Under the pieces are notes generated by a model that worked only from the letters and a program-made list of their open reading frames with translations, was not told where the DNA came from and ran no database searches. A stretch of DNA of 64,000 nt from positions 1-64,000 of the forward strand of contig JAAWNY010000005.1 of NCBI GenBank assembly GCA_022799175.1, in the 5' to 3' direction. Below are positions 20,283 through 29,247 of the stretch, piece after piece (positions within the stretch are counted from its first letter, which is position 1; every line of letters starts with the position of its first letter). The stretch comes from Lachnospiraceae bacterium (GTDB taxonomy: Bacteria; Bacillota; Clostridia; Lachnospirales; Lachnospiraceae). The position numbers and the translations under genes were made by a program.

Positions 20283-20826
20283 CTGGAATCTCTCCTCTCC
20301 ATATCAGAATCCCGGCCACAAGAGCTGCCACGACTACCAAAAGTTTATTCACTCCCGTCAAAACACAAACCAGAAAAGAAAGAACCAGAATTCCATAAGA
20401 GGAACGCCCCTGAATCGCTGTCTTTTTCAGTTTCAAACAGGCACTGATGATAATCGGTATCACTACGCTACGCACCCCGTTTAAAATTCGCTCCACATAA
20501 ATATTATCCCGCAATGATGAATAAAAATACGTCACCACAGCAATTGCCATCAGAGCCGGCGTTGAAAGTCCCACCGCTGCTGCCACAGCTCCCGGTACCC
20601 CTGCCATTGCATATCCGCAGAATACGGACATATTAATAATCATCACCCCAGGAAAAGATTTTGCCAGAGACATATAATCCACCACCTGCTCTTCGGTCAT
20701 CCAGTGCTTCCTATCTACAAATTCATTTTGCATCTGAGCAATGATACTCCATCCTCCGCCAAAGGTAAACAGTCCAATTTTTGCCATAACATAAAATATT
20801 GTACATAATTTTTTAAATTTCTTCAT
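20269..20826 (-). CDS. Chromate transporter family protein (half-size ChrA)
   Basis: FYVMAKIGLFTFGGGWSIIAQMQNEFVDRKHWMTEEQVVDYMSLAKSFPGVMIINMSVFCGYAMAG; overlaps the second half-transporter. Start trimmed to MKKFKKL. Confidence 0.87.
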   Translation of the reverse strand: MKKFKKLCTIFYVMAKIGLFTFGGGWSIIAQMQNEFVDRKHWMTEEQVVDYMSLAKSFPGVMIINMSVFCGYAMAGVPGAVAAAVGLSTPALMAIAVVTYFYSSLRDNIYVERILNGVRSVVIPIIISACLKLKKTAIQGRSSYGILVLSFLVCVLTGVNKLLVVVAALVAGILIWRGEIPDDVS

Positions 20827-21097
20827 TGGAAAGTCCCTGCTCCTTTTTATTTCCTTTCCATATTTCCCATTATTTTTAATCATAGTATTCTTTTTCCATA
20901 AGGTCAAGTATCAAAAAACCTATAGCCACTATAACATCAACATAATGGGACTTCACAAAATATTCATAGTCTAAACAAAATTTAATAAAAAATAAATAGT
21001 TTTTTCGCTTCGTTTGTAGTAAACTTTTGTTTGCAGCAATCGTTTTCCTTCTGGAAACGACTATCAGTAAATTTCACAAGAGGAGTGATTCACAATT

Positions 21098-21928
21098 ATG
21101 AAAAAAACAATATTAGCTATGGCCATGTTTGCCATCATGCTTGGCACTGCTGCCTGTTCTTCCAAAAAGCAGGACGTTACCACCACGGCTGCCACCACCG
21201 AGGCCACCTCAGAATCTACTACAGAGGAAGAATCCGAGTCCACGAAAGAGGATGCGAATGAAGAAGTGGAAGAAGACTTTATGACTGGTGAAATCACCGC
21301 TATCAACGGCGATATTCTGACTGTCAAAAGTGATGACGATGACAGCGAAAAAAACTACGATCTTTCCCAGGCAGAAGTTACCCAAGAATTTCCTTTCTCG
21401 GAAGGAGACTTAGTAGAGATTACTTTCCCCTATGAAACTACCAAAGATCCGATCCCGGTAATTGCATTAGATGTTTTAGAATCTGTCATCGGCATGAATA
21501 CCGATCCTTCTGCTGTTGGCAAGATCACAGAAGCTACCGATACGACTCTCACTTTGGAATTAGAAGATGGGGAAAGCTATACGATCAGTATCGCCAATGC
21601 CTATATCGTAGCTCAGAACGGAATTTCTGTTGACAAAGAAGCCACTGTCACTTACATCGGAGATTTGGACGATGATGCCATGGCAACCAAAGTGATTATG
21701 GAAGATTCCTATGACACTGCCGAAGCCGATCTCAATGCTTTTGTCGGTAAAGTAGTGCAAAAAGAGGAAAACAATATTGTACTGGAATCCGCAGAAGGAG
21801 ACTTCTTTACCTTTGTATCAAATGATCTGGATTTCTCAGAATATAACAATGGTGATACCTTGCAGATCTTCTATACCGGCACAATCACAGAAAAAGAAAT
21901 CGCTGCTGAAAAAATAGAAAAAAAATAA
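21098..21928 (+). CDS. Hypothetical secreted lipoprotein with acidic linker and repeated beta-rich modules
   Basis: Lipobox-type signal MKKTILAMAMFAIMLGTAACSSKK, Thr/Glu-rich linker, three repeats of the form GxI(T)xxxxxxLTVxxxDG. Confidence 0.75.
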   Translation: MKKTILAMAMFAIMLGTAACSSKKQDVTTTAATTEATSESTTEEESESTKEDANEEVEEDFMTGEITAINGDILTVKSDDDDSEKNYDLSQAEVTQEFPFSEGDLVEITFPYETTKDPIPVIALDVLESVIGMNTDPSAVGKITEATDTTLTLELEDGESYTISIANAYIVAQNGISVDKEATVTYIGDLDDDAMATKVIMEDSYDTAEADLNAFVGKVVQKEENNIVLESAEGDFFTFVSNDLDFSEYNNGDTLQIFYTGTITEKEIAAEKIEKK

Positions 21929-21940
21929 AATCAGCCATTC

Positions 21941-21991
21941 AAAAAACAGTCATCCCGCAGAAAATCAATCTTTGCAGGATGACTGTTTTTT
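21941..21991 (+). terminator. Rho-independent terminator
   Basis: aaaaaacagtcatcc...gcag / ctttgcaggatgactgtttttt stem-loop after the plus-strand lipoprotein gene. Confidence 0.82.
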
Positions 21992-22028
21992 ATTTGTCTT
22001 GTTTTAAAATTGTCCCATACCTTCTCAA

Positions 22029-22676
22029 TTATCCCAGTTCATATCCAACCATCTGTATATATGTCTTAATCAATTCCACAATCTGCTCAAATTCCAGCCG
22101 GCTGGCATTGATTGGCAAATCATAGTTCTCCATATCTTCCCATTCTTTTCCGGTAAAATAGTGATGATACTCCCGGCGTTGTTTGGTAATGCGGTTCAAC
22201 TTAGCCAATGCCTCTTTGGTATCTGTGATACCATCCACTTCCATCGTCCGACGAATGCAAGTATCTAAGTCAGCATAGACAAAGATCTTGATCAAATCCT
22301 CTTTCCCTGCCGATTCCAATACAAAATCCGCACAGCGTCCCACGATCACGCACGATTCCGTATTCGCTAACTCTCGAATCACTTCTGACTGAAATTTGAA
22401 TAAATTTTCTGGCGACGTTACATCCCCGGCAGTTTTTGGCGCTCCTGTAGGCGCATGACGCATCCCGCCTACAATTCGGCGCAGCAAATTATTTCCTGCT
22501 TTCTCATCCGCCAGGCGGAAATACTGCTCTCCTACCGCACTCCTTTCTGCCGTCATACGGAGAATCTCATCATCATAAAAAGGAATCCCCAACTCCTTTG
22601 CCAGCAATTTTCCTACAATCCTTCCCCCACTGCCATACTGTCTTTCAATGGTTATCACCAGCTTACTCTTATCCAT
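22029..22676 (-). CDS. Cytidylate-kinase-like family protein
   Basis: MDKSKLVITIERQYGSGGRIVGKLLAKELGIPFYDDEILRMTAERS; P-loop-like motif and CVIVGRCADFVL. Start trimmed to MDKSKL. Confidence 0.87.
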   Translation of the reverse strand: MDKSKLVITIERQYGSGGRIVGKLLAKELGIPFYDDEILRMTAERSAVGEQYFRLADEKAGNNLLRRIVGGMRHAPTGAPKTAGDVTSPENLFKFQSEVIRELANTESCVIVGRCADFVLESAGKEDLIKIFVYADLDTCIRRTMEVDGITDTKEALAKLNRITKQRREYHHYFTGKEWEDMENYDLPINASRLEFEQIVELIKTYIQMVGYELG

Positions 22677-22791
22677 AAAACAACCTCCTTCCAGAAACGC
22701 CTGTTGCATCATCTCTGTTGTGATTATACTATGAGGAAGCTTGCTGATGCCCACATAAGTCATCAACTTTCGCTTCGCTTTTGCTGATGAT

Positions 22792-22820
22792 ATTATACCA
22801 CAAAATTCCTACTTATGCAA
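22792..22820 (-). promoter_or_regulatory. Predicted promoter for the cytidylate-kinase-like gene
   Basis: Minus strand TTGCAT (22815-22820), 17-nt spacer, TATAAT (22792-22797). Confidence 0.5.
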
Positions 22821-22833
22821 AAAAGTTCTCCCA

Positions 22834-23156
22834 GCATACCTCATGTCATTTATAATAAGGAAACGAGAAAATCAGCCAAGAAAGAGGGGAGAGAAACAAT
22901 AGAAAATAGTCTGTGAATTTTGACTTTGCAGAGATTTAGAAGTCCTTAAATCCCTGAATTTAGCGTTGAAACGAAAATATACACTGTCTGAGCAAAGCGA
23001 GTTTGTATATTTTCGTTTCGCTTTTAGCAAAAGTCAGGGGTTTTAGGAATTCTTAATCTCGAAACCGAAAAAGGAACAGACCATTTTCTATTGCTTCTCT
23101 CCCTTCTTTCTTGGCGTACCTTTTATCACTACTTATCCAAATGACATTAGGGCATC
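22834..23156. repeat. ~320-bp imperfect inverted repeat (long palindrome / potential long hairpin)
   Basis: Left arm gcatacctcatgtcattt...gccaagaaagaggggagagaaacaatagaaaatagtctgt...gaaacgaaaatatac matches the reverse complement of the right arm gtatattttcgtttc...acagaccattttctattgcttctctcccttctttcttggc...aaatgacattagggcatc; symmetry centre about 22994. Confidence 0.85.
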
Positions 23157-23166
23157 CTTTTTACCT

Positions 23167-23964
23167 TTATTTCGCCAGTATCATTCTGTCATTGGCAAAC
23201 GCACCGCCGCTAGCCTCTGCAAACTTATGCAACAAATCTTCCACGGTCAATCGTTTCTTTTCTTCTCCAGCCACATCATAGATAATCTGCCCTTCATTCA
23301 TCATAATCAGACGATTGCCAATTTGAATCGCATCTTTCATATTGTGAGTAATCATCAACGTTGTTAAATGATCCTGATTCACTATAGTTTCTGTTGTTTC
23401 CAGTACCTTGGCCGCTGTCTTCGGATCCAATGCTGCTGTGTGCTCATCCAAAAGCAAAAGCTTCGGTTTTTCCAACGTCGCCATCAGAAGAGTCAGCGCC
23501 TGCCGCTGGCCTCCGGAAAGTAATCCTACTTTTGAAGTCAGGCGATTCTCCAAACCCAAATTTAACTTCGCCAGCAAATCCCGATATAACTTTCTCTCGC
23601 TGTTTACAATCCCTGATTTCAAGGTTCTCCTATGACCTCGGCGCAACGCCAGAGCCAGATTTTCTTCAATCCCCATAGTAGCTGCTGTGCCATTCATTGG
23701 ATCCTGAAATACTCTCCCCAAAAAAGCTGCTCGTTTATGTTCTGGCAGTTTCGTCACATCCATACCATCAATAATAATTTGCCCCTCATCTACCTGCCAG
23801 GTACCGGCAATCGCATTTAATAATGTAGATTTGCCCGCTCCATTGCCACCAATCACGGTTACAAAATCCCCGTCAGCCAAGGTTAAACTCAATCCTCGGA
23901 GCGCTTGTTTCTCATTCACAGTTCCCGGATTGAATGTTTTAGATATATTTTTTACCACCAGCAT
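23167..23964 (-). CDS. ABC transporter ATP-binding protein
   Basis: Walker A GGNGAGKSTLLNAIAG, signature LLSGGQRQALTLLMA, Walker B LLLLDEHTAALDP. Confidence 0.94.
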   Translation of the reverse strand: MLVVKNISKTFNPGTVNEKQALRGLSLTLADGDFVTVIGGNGAGKSTLLNAIAGTWQVDEGQIIIDGMDVTKLPEHKRAAFLGRVFQDPMNGTAATMGIEENLALALRRGHRRTLKSGIVNSERKLYRDLLAKLNLGLENRLTSKVGLLSGGQRQALTLLMATLEKPKLLLLDEHTAALDPKTAAKVLETTETIVNQDHLTTLMITHNMKDAIQIGNRLIMMNEGQIIYDVAGEEKKRLTVEDLLHKFAEASGGAFANDRMILAK

Positions 23965-24887
23965 CAGCTCTTCCCTCCTTTTTTCACCGGCTTAGAAAAA
24001 TACCGGTCCTTCCAGGTAGGAATCGCCAGGAAAATCGCCACCACTACCGCTGACAACAGCTTTAGCAGATCGGTATCGATTCCCATCCAGATCACAAACT
24101 GTAATACTAAATAATAAATGATCGATCCCAGCACCACCCCCAGTAACCGAAAACCAAAATTATGAAATATCCTGCCAAAAACCGCCTCGCCAATGATCAC
24201 GGCTGCTAAACCGATAACGATAGCGCCCCGTCCCATATTGATATCTGCAAATCCCTGATACTGCGCCAATAGCGCACCAGAAAGGGCCACTAAACCATTG
24301 GAAATCATCAACCCCAGCACTCGGTTCAAACTTGTATTAATTCCCTGAGCTCGGGCCATCTTATCATTACAGCCGGTTGCCCGTAAAGAACATCCCAACT
24401 CTGTTCCAAAAAACCAATAAAGAAATACAATCAATACAATAATGAGTATCGCCACAATCACAATCGTGTTTTTATAAAAGGGAACATTTTTTGTAAAACG
24501 CAACGAAACCAGCAGATCAAATTTATCTACATTAATCGCCTGGTTCGCTTTTCCCATTGTTTTCAAATTAGTCGAATACAGTCCCAACTGTGTCAGAATT
24601 CCTGCCAGAATAGCCGGAATCCCCATAAAAGTATGCAAAAGACCCGTAGCCAGTCCGGACACCATTCCCGCTAGCAGAGCGCCAAATAATGCTGCCCATA
24701 CATTATATCCACTCAACATCAGCATAATGCAGACCGCACCTCCGGTACAGAGTGAGCCGTCTACGGTCAGATCCGCAATATCCAGAATCCGATAGGTGAG
24801 ATACACCCCAATTGCCATAATTCCCCATATTAACCCCTGAGCCACCGCTCCAGGCAGTGCGTTCAATAAACTTATCATATTTTTCAT
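23964..24887 (-). CDS. ABC transporter permease (BPD_transp_2-like)
   Basis: Multi-TM; AVAQGLIWGIMAIGVYLTYRILDIADLTVDGSLCTGGAVCI...; 1-nt overlap with the ATPase gene. Confidence 0.9.
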   Translation of the reverse strand: MKNMISLLNALPGAVAQGLIWGIMAIGVYLTYRILDIADLTVDGSLCTGGAVCIMLMLSGYNVWAALFGALLAGMVSGLATGLLHTFMGIPAILAGILTQLGLYSTNLKTMGKANQAINVDKFDLLVSLRFTKNVPFYKNTIVIVAILIIVLIVFLYWFFGTELGCSLRATGCNDKMARAQGINTSLNRVLGLMISNGLVALSGALLAQYQGFADINMGRGAIVIGLAAVIIGEAVFGRIFHNFGFRLLGVVLGSIIYYLVLQFVIWMGIDTDLLKLLSAVVVAIFLAIPTWKDRYFSKPVKKGGKS

Positions 24888-24912
24888 CCCTTGTTCTGCA
24901 AGAATTGGTTAG

Positions 24913-24945
24913 AGCAGCGGGAAAGATGAAAACTTTCCCGCTGCT
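24913..24945. terminator. Intercistronic GC-rich hairpin between substrate-binding protein and permease genes
   Basis: agcagcgggaaag (24913-24925) / ctttcccgctgct (24933-24945). The T-tract is on the plus-strand side, so on the minus transcript it is more likely an mRNA-stabilising or attenuating stem than a full terminator. Confidence 0.6.
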
Positions 24946-24957
24946 GTTTTTTAAGCA

Positions 24958-26022
24958 TTATTCTTCAATCGCCACATAGTCTTCTGGAATTGTAATTCCC
25001 AGAGCGTCACAAAGACTTTTGTTATATTTTTTAGTAAACTGCGGTGCGTATTCGATAGGCATCTCAGAGATATTGGCTTCACCAGTCAAGATCTTTGCCG
25101 CCATTTTTCCCGTGCCAACGCCCAGATCATAATAACTGATCGACAAAGTCGCCACTCCACAGCCTCTGCAGATTCCTTCTTCTCCTGCAATGACTGGAAC
25201 ACCAGCCGGTTGACAAACATTATTTACCAACTCTGCATTGGCAGCAGCCGTATTATCCGTGGGCACATAAAGAACATCATTCTCTTCTGCAGCTTTCGTC
25301 ACAATCGTGGTCAAATCATTGGAATCAGAAAATGCATAATACTCACAGGTGTAACCCAATTCCTCCAGAGCTGTCTTTACCGTATCTACCTGATACTGAG
25401 AATTTGCTTCGGCTGAGCAGTACAAAAGACCAACTTTTTTGGCATCGGGAAACAGCTCATTCAACATAGCCGCCTGCTCATCTAGCGGAGCCAGATCGGA
25501 AGTCCCGGAAATATTACCGCCTACCGTACCGGAAAAATCATCAATCCCCAAAGCCACGCCATATTCGGTTACGGAAGTTCCTAAAACCGGAATCTCGTTC
25601 GTGCCTGCTTGAGCCGCCTGAAGAGCTGGGGTCGCATTTGCCAAAATCAGATCCACATCAGAAGAAACGAAACTGTTGATGATGGTAGAACAGGTATTAG
25701 AATCTCCCTGTGCATTTTGTTCATCAAAAGTAACCGCATCACCCAGTTCTTCCACCAACGCATCTTTAAAGCCCTGCGTTGCCGCATCCAAAGCATCATG
25801 CTGTACCAACTGACAAATCCCCACTGTGTAAGTATCACCAGAAGCCGTATTCTCTGTTTTCTCACTGCTATCAGCCGTCGCCCCAGTTGTCGTCTCCTCA
25901 GAGGCTGCCACTGTCGTCGTCTCTGCTGTTGTCGTCTCACCTGCTCCACCAGAACATGCTGCCATTGACAGTACCATGGAAGCAGCCAGCGCCATTGACA
26001 ATAATTTTGCTGATTTTTTCAT
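24958..26022 (-). CDS. ABC transporter substrate-binding lipoprotein (ABC_sub_bind family)
   Basis: Lipobox MAACSGGAG; YTVGICQLVQHDALDAATQGFKDALVEELGDAVTFDEQNAQGDSNTCSTIINSFVSSDVDLILANATPALQAA. Confidence 0.92.
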   Translation of the reverse strand: MKKSAKLLSMALAASMVLSMAACSGGAGETTTAETTTVAASEETTTGATADSSEKTENTASGDTYTVGICQLVQHDALDAATQGFKDALVEELGDAVTFDEQNAQGDSNTCSTIINSFVSSDVDLILANATPALQAAQAGTNEIPVLGTSVTEYGVALGIDDFSGTVGGNISGTSDLAPLDEQAAMLNELFPDAKKVGLLYCSAEANSQYQVDTVKTALEELGYTCEYYAFSDSNDLTTIVTKAAEENDVLYVPTDNTAAANAELVNNVCQPAGVPVIAGEEGICRGCGVATLSISYYDLGVGTGKMAAKILTGEANISEMPIEYAPQFTKKYNKSLCDALGITIPEDYVAIEE

Positions 26023-26076
26023 AATTCATATCTCCCTTTTCCTTCATTTTTATGTAGCCATAAAAGCACACTTGGT

Positions 26077-26105
26077 ATCATACTACAAAATTTTCTCTAC
26101 GTCAA
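26077..26105 (-). promoter_or_regulatory. Predicted promoter of the ABC_sub_bind transporter operon
   Basis: Minus strand TTGACG (26100-26105), 17-nt spacer, TATGAT (26077-26082). Confidence 0.6.
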
Positions 26106-26297
26106 CTTTATGATGCTTTAAAATGTTAAATTTTAACGTAATAAAGTAGATAGATAGAAATTTATAGATTCCATAAAGGATTAACTATTTGCTATTTTGT
26201 GTTTCTTCTATTATAATGAGGGTTAGGAGAAGGAGTCCGAAATAAAACAACTATTCCGGCGCTATTTTCATCCCCAATACAATCAGGAGGAGAAGGT

Positions 26298-26699
26298 ATG
26301 AAACAACATTTAGGGCAAAGGGCTACGAAGGCACAAAATTTGGTTTACAACACTGCCATGCTTTTAGAGCTAATTGTGGCAGGAATTGTCATCGTCGCAT
26401 TATTGATCATGTTTTTGCAGGTTCCCGGTGAGCTAAAAACATTGGTGTTTACTGGAGAACTCAACCAATTTCTGAAATATATGTTTGATATCATTATTGG
26501 TATTGAGCTGCTGAAAATGCTCTGTCGGCATGATCTGGATTCCGTAGTGGAAGTATTGCTATTCTCGGTGGCCAGAGAAATGATCATTGAACATATGCCG
26601 ATCTATTTTACACTCGTAGGGATTATTGCCATTTCTATTCTGTTCCTGATTCGAAAATTCTTGTTTGTATCGGCATTAGACAAAGAACAGGAAAAATAA
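26298..26699 (+). CDS. PsiE-like (phosphate-starvation-inducible) membrane protein
   Basis: 133 aa with TM segments; FDIIIGIELLKMLCRHDLDSVVEVLLFSVAREMIIEHMP resembles the PsiE domain; RBS aggagg upstream. Confidence 0.68.
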   Translation: MKQHLGQRATKAQNLVYNTAMLLELIVAGIVIVALLIMFLQVPGELKTLVFTGELNQFLKYMFDIIIGIELLKMLCRHDLDSVVEVLLFSVAREMIIEHMPIYFTLVGIIAISILFLIRKFLFVSALDKEQEK

Positions 26700-26720
26700 C
26701 GAGCTCCCTCTGCCAGCGCT

Positions 26721-26756
26721 GCAGGTCAGAATTATCATTTTTCTGACCTGCCTTTT
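26721..26756 (+). terminator. Terminator after the PsiE-like gene
   Basis: gcaggtcagaa (26721-26731) / ttctgacctgc (26741-26751) followed by cttttt. Confidence 0.8.
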
Positions 26757-27751
26757 TAAAGCAATTCTTGATACAACCGAAGTACGTTGCCATAAAAAAC
26801 GGCTTCAATCTCTCCCGTATGGAACCCCTGGCGTTCCATCTCCTCTGCCAACAGCGGAATTCCCGAACAATCTCTCATCTCCACAATACTAGTAATCCCA
26901 TCAAAGTCACTTCCCAGACCTATACAGCCAATTCCTCCGATTTGTTTCATATGTTTCATATGTTTTACCATATCCCGACAATTACTGTGGATCGGGTCGG
27001 CTCCGTTCTCCTCATTTTTGAGAAAGGATGCACAAAAATTAATTCCTGCCACCCCTCCTCGTTCTGCTAATGCTCGAATCATTTCATCTGTAAGATTTCG
27101 AGGATGCGATGCCAGAGAACGGGCATTCGAATGACTGGCTACAAATGGCTTTTTTGTGTAACGAAACACATCCCAGATTCCTGCATCATTCAAATGAGAA
27201 ATATCAAGAATCATTCCCAAATTTTCCATTTCCTGAACGAATTCAATTCCCTTGTTTGTCAGTCCATGCTCTGTATCCGCCACACAGACGGGCGGACGCT
27301 CATTTCCCGACACGATCCGATTGGGATACCCCAATTCATTGGGAAAATTCCAGGTCAAAGTCATCATCCGGACTCCCATTCGATAAAAATCCCGCAAAAA
27401 AGCAATCTCCCCTTGACAGACTCCTCCTTCCTCAATGCTAAGCAGAGCAGAAAGTTTCCCTTTTTTCCAGTTTTTTTCAATATCTTCCCAACTTCTTACC
27501 ACATCAATCTTGTCAATATTGGCAGCCATTTCTTCATAAAATACATCAATCAATCGCATTGCATATTCAAATGGCCTTTCTTGTTTCCCAAGATGCACAT
27601 ACACAGCAAAATTTTGTAAAAAATAATCGCCCTTTTCCATTTTTAATAAATCAATATGTAAATTGTTTTTTAAAAGTTTTTCTTGTTCACCATTTTTTCT
27701 ACGTTCATACAATTCATAAATGGTATCGCAATGCATATCCACTACTTTCAT
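26756..27751 (-). CDS. Membrane dipeptidase (peptidase M19)
   Basis: VVDMHCDTIYEL, GVRMMTLTWNFPNELGYPN, LDISHLNDAGIWDV, PFVASHSNARSLASHPRNLTDEMIRALAERGG, GLGSDFDGI. Confidence 0.94.
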   Translation of the reverse strand: MKVVDMHCDTIYELYERRKNGEQEKLLKNNLHIDLLKMEKGDYFLQNFAVYVHLGKQERPFEYAMRLIDVFYEEMAANIDKIDVVRSWEDIEKNWKKGKLSALLSIEEGGVCQGEIAFLRDFYRMGVRMMTLTWNFPNELGYPNRIVSGNERPPVCVADTEHGLTNKGIEFVQEMENLGMILDISHLNDAGIWDVFRYTKKPFVASHSNARSLASHPRNLTDEMIRALAERGGVAGINFCASFLKNEENGADPIHSNCRDMVKHMKHMKQIGGIGCIGLGSDFDGITSIVEMRDCSGIPLLAEEMERQGFHTGEIEAVFYGNVLRLYQELL

Positions 27752-27992
27752 TCTTCTCCTCCTCTTTTCATGACGATTCCATCTCTATTTTAGCTTTTTT
27801 TGAATTCTCTGCCTCCACTAAAAAAATCCTGCATAGCAGGATTTTTCGCCTGTGGCAGGTTGTTTTCGTAACAGGATTCCTCATCGCCGCAGTGCGTTCT
27901 CCCACGGAGCGTTTTTGTTTCATCGAACGCACCTTTCTATGAAAGAATAAAAAGAGCCTGCCCCTAGAGACAAGCTCTGTGATAATCCTACA

Positions 27993-28463
27993 TCAGAGTG
28001 TCTCCGCCCGCTCCTGAATATTTTTGCGGAAATTAATCACATCATGCTGGTAATCCTGATCCATCTTCTCTGAAGTAATCATAAAATCTGCTGTCGCTTT
28101 GTTAACAGCAATCGGAATATCATATACCTGTGCAATCCGCATGAGTGCTTTGACATCCGTATCATGAGGTTGAGCGGTCAGCGGATCGGAAAAAAACACC
28201 ACAAAATCGATCACACCTTCCACAATCTTTGCCCCTATCTGCTGATCTCCGCCTAAAGGACCACTGTTGTATCCCTTCACTGTCAATCCAGTCTGATCGG
28301 TGATCATCCGTGCTGTAGTTCCCGTTCCATACAAATTGTGATGCTTCAATATTGCATAGTGTTCTTTACACCATTCGATCAATTTTGCTTTTTCATTATC
28401 ATGAGCAATCAATGCAATGTCTTTCTTTGGCCCAATCGTAAACGTTATATAATCTTTTGCCAT
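27993..28463 (-). CDS. mgsA: Methylglyoxal synthase
   Basis: IALIAHDNEKAKLIEWCKEHYAILKHHNLYGTGTTARMI...GPLGGDQQIGAKIVEGVIDFVVFFSDPLTAQPHDTDVKALMRIAQVYDIPIAVNKATADF. Confidence 0.96.
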   Translation of the reverse strand: MAKDYITFTIGPKKDIALIAHDNEKAKLIEWCKEHYAILKHHNLYGTGTTARMITDQTGLTVKGYNSGPLGGDQQIGAKIVEGVIDFVVFFSDPLTAQPHDTDVKALMRIAQVYDIPIAVNKATADFMITSEKMDQDYQHDVINFRKNIQERAETL

Positions 28464-28591
28464 AGCTATCATCTCCTTTCTCTATGGCTTTTGTATACGC
28501 TTCTAACGTACTCCAAAAGTTATACCATGAGCCTTCAGAAAACACAAGTTAAATTATGGTAAATATTTTTTGACATTTTTCCAAACAATTA

Positions 28592-29203
28592 TCAGACAAT
28601 TTTTTCTATTGTATCCGTTGACTGTATCATCTGCTCAATTAACCCCCAAATTTCCTCTCGCCCCTGTTTTGTCACCGAAGAAAAAGGAATCACTGTGATG
28701 TCTTTTTCAAGTCCCAGTCCTTCTCGCATCATTTTTATATGTTTCGAAATCTGACTGCGATTGAGTTTGTCAGCTTTTGTTGCAATAATCACCGGTATAT
28801 ATCCCTGAGATTGTATCCAATCTGCCATCAATTTATCATTTGCTGACGGTTCGTGACGGATATCTATAAGCAAAAACACACATTTTAACATACGAGACTT
28901 CTGCAGATATCGTTCAATCATCTTTCCCCATCGAGCTTTTTCCTCTACCGGAACTTTCGCATAACCATATCCGGGAAGATCAACATAATAAAAGCTGTCA
29001 TTAATCTTATAAAAATTAATCGTCTGGGTCTTTCCCGGCTGGGCAGACGTTCTAGCCAGAGACTTTCGATTCATCAATCCATTAATTAAAGAAGACTTTC
29101 CCACATTTGATTTTCCGGCAAAAGCAAATTCTGGACAGCTGTTTTCCGGCAATTTACTGGTAATTCCACAGACCGTTTCCAATTCTGCTGTTTTGATAAT
29201 CAT
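28592..29203 (-). CDS. engB: Ribosome biogenesis GTP-binding protein YsxC/EngB
   Basis: FAFAGKSNVGKSSLINGLMNRKSLARTSAQPGKTQTINFY, DLPGYGYAKVP, ATKADKLNRSQ; start trimmed to MIIKTAELET since the ORF-track N-terminus overlaps lon out of frame. Confidence 0.95.
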   Translation of the reverse strand: MIIKTAELETVCGITSKLPENSCPEFAFAGKSNVGKSSLINGLMNRKSLARTSAQPGKTQTINFYKINDSFYYVDLPGYGYAKVPVEEKARWGKMIERYLQKSRMLKCVFLLIDIRHEPSANDKLMADWIQSQGYIPVIIATKADKLNRSQISKHIKMMREGLGLEKDITVIPFSSVTKQGREEIWGLIEQMIQSTDTIEKIV

Positions 29204-29247
29204 AAATTTCTCCGTTTCTGTCTGGATCGTACCCCGGAAAAGTTTTC

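Noticed and set aside
19789-20484. 231-aa plus-strand ORF antisense to the chromate transporter pair
   Set aside because: Antisense to two well-supported overlapping CDSs with ChrA motifs.
19752-20826. Possible frameshifted single chrA gene
   Set aside because: Two complete half-size chromate transporter ORFs, each with its own N-terminal motif, are a normal paired arrangement in this family; no sign of a frameshift.
27821-27846. Short aaaaatcctgc/gcaggattttt hairpin as a possible mobile-element end or ncRNA
   Set aside because: Simple terminator-like stem-loop near the mgsA/dipeptidase gap; no paired repeat or transposase.
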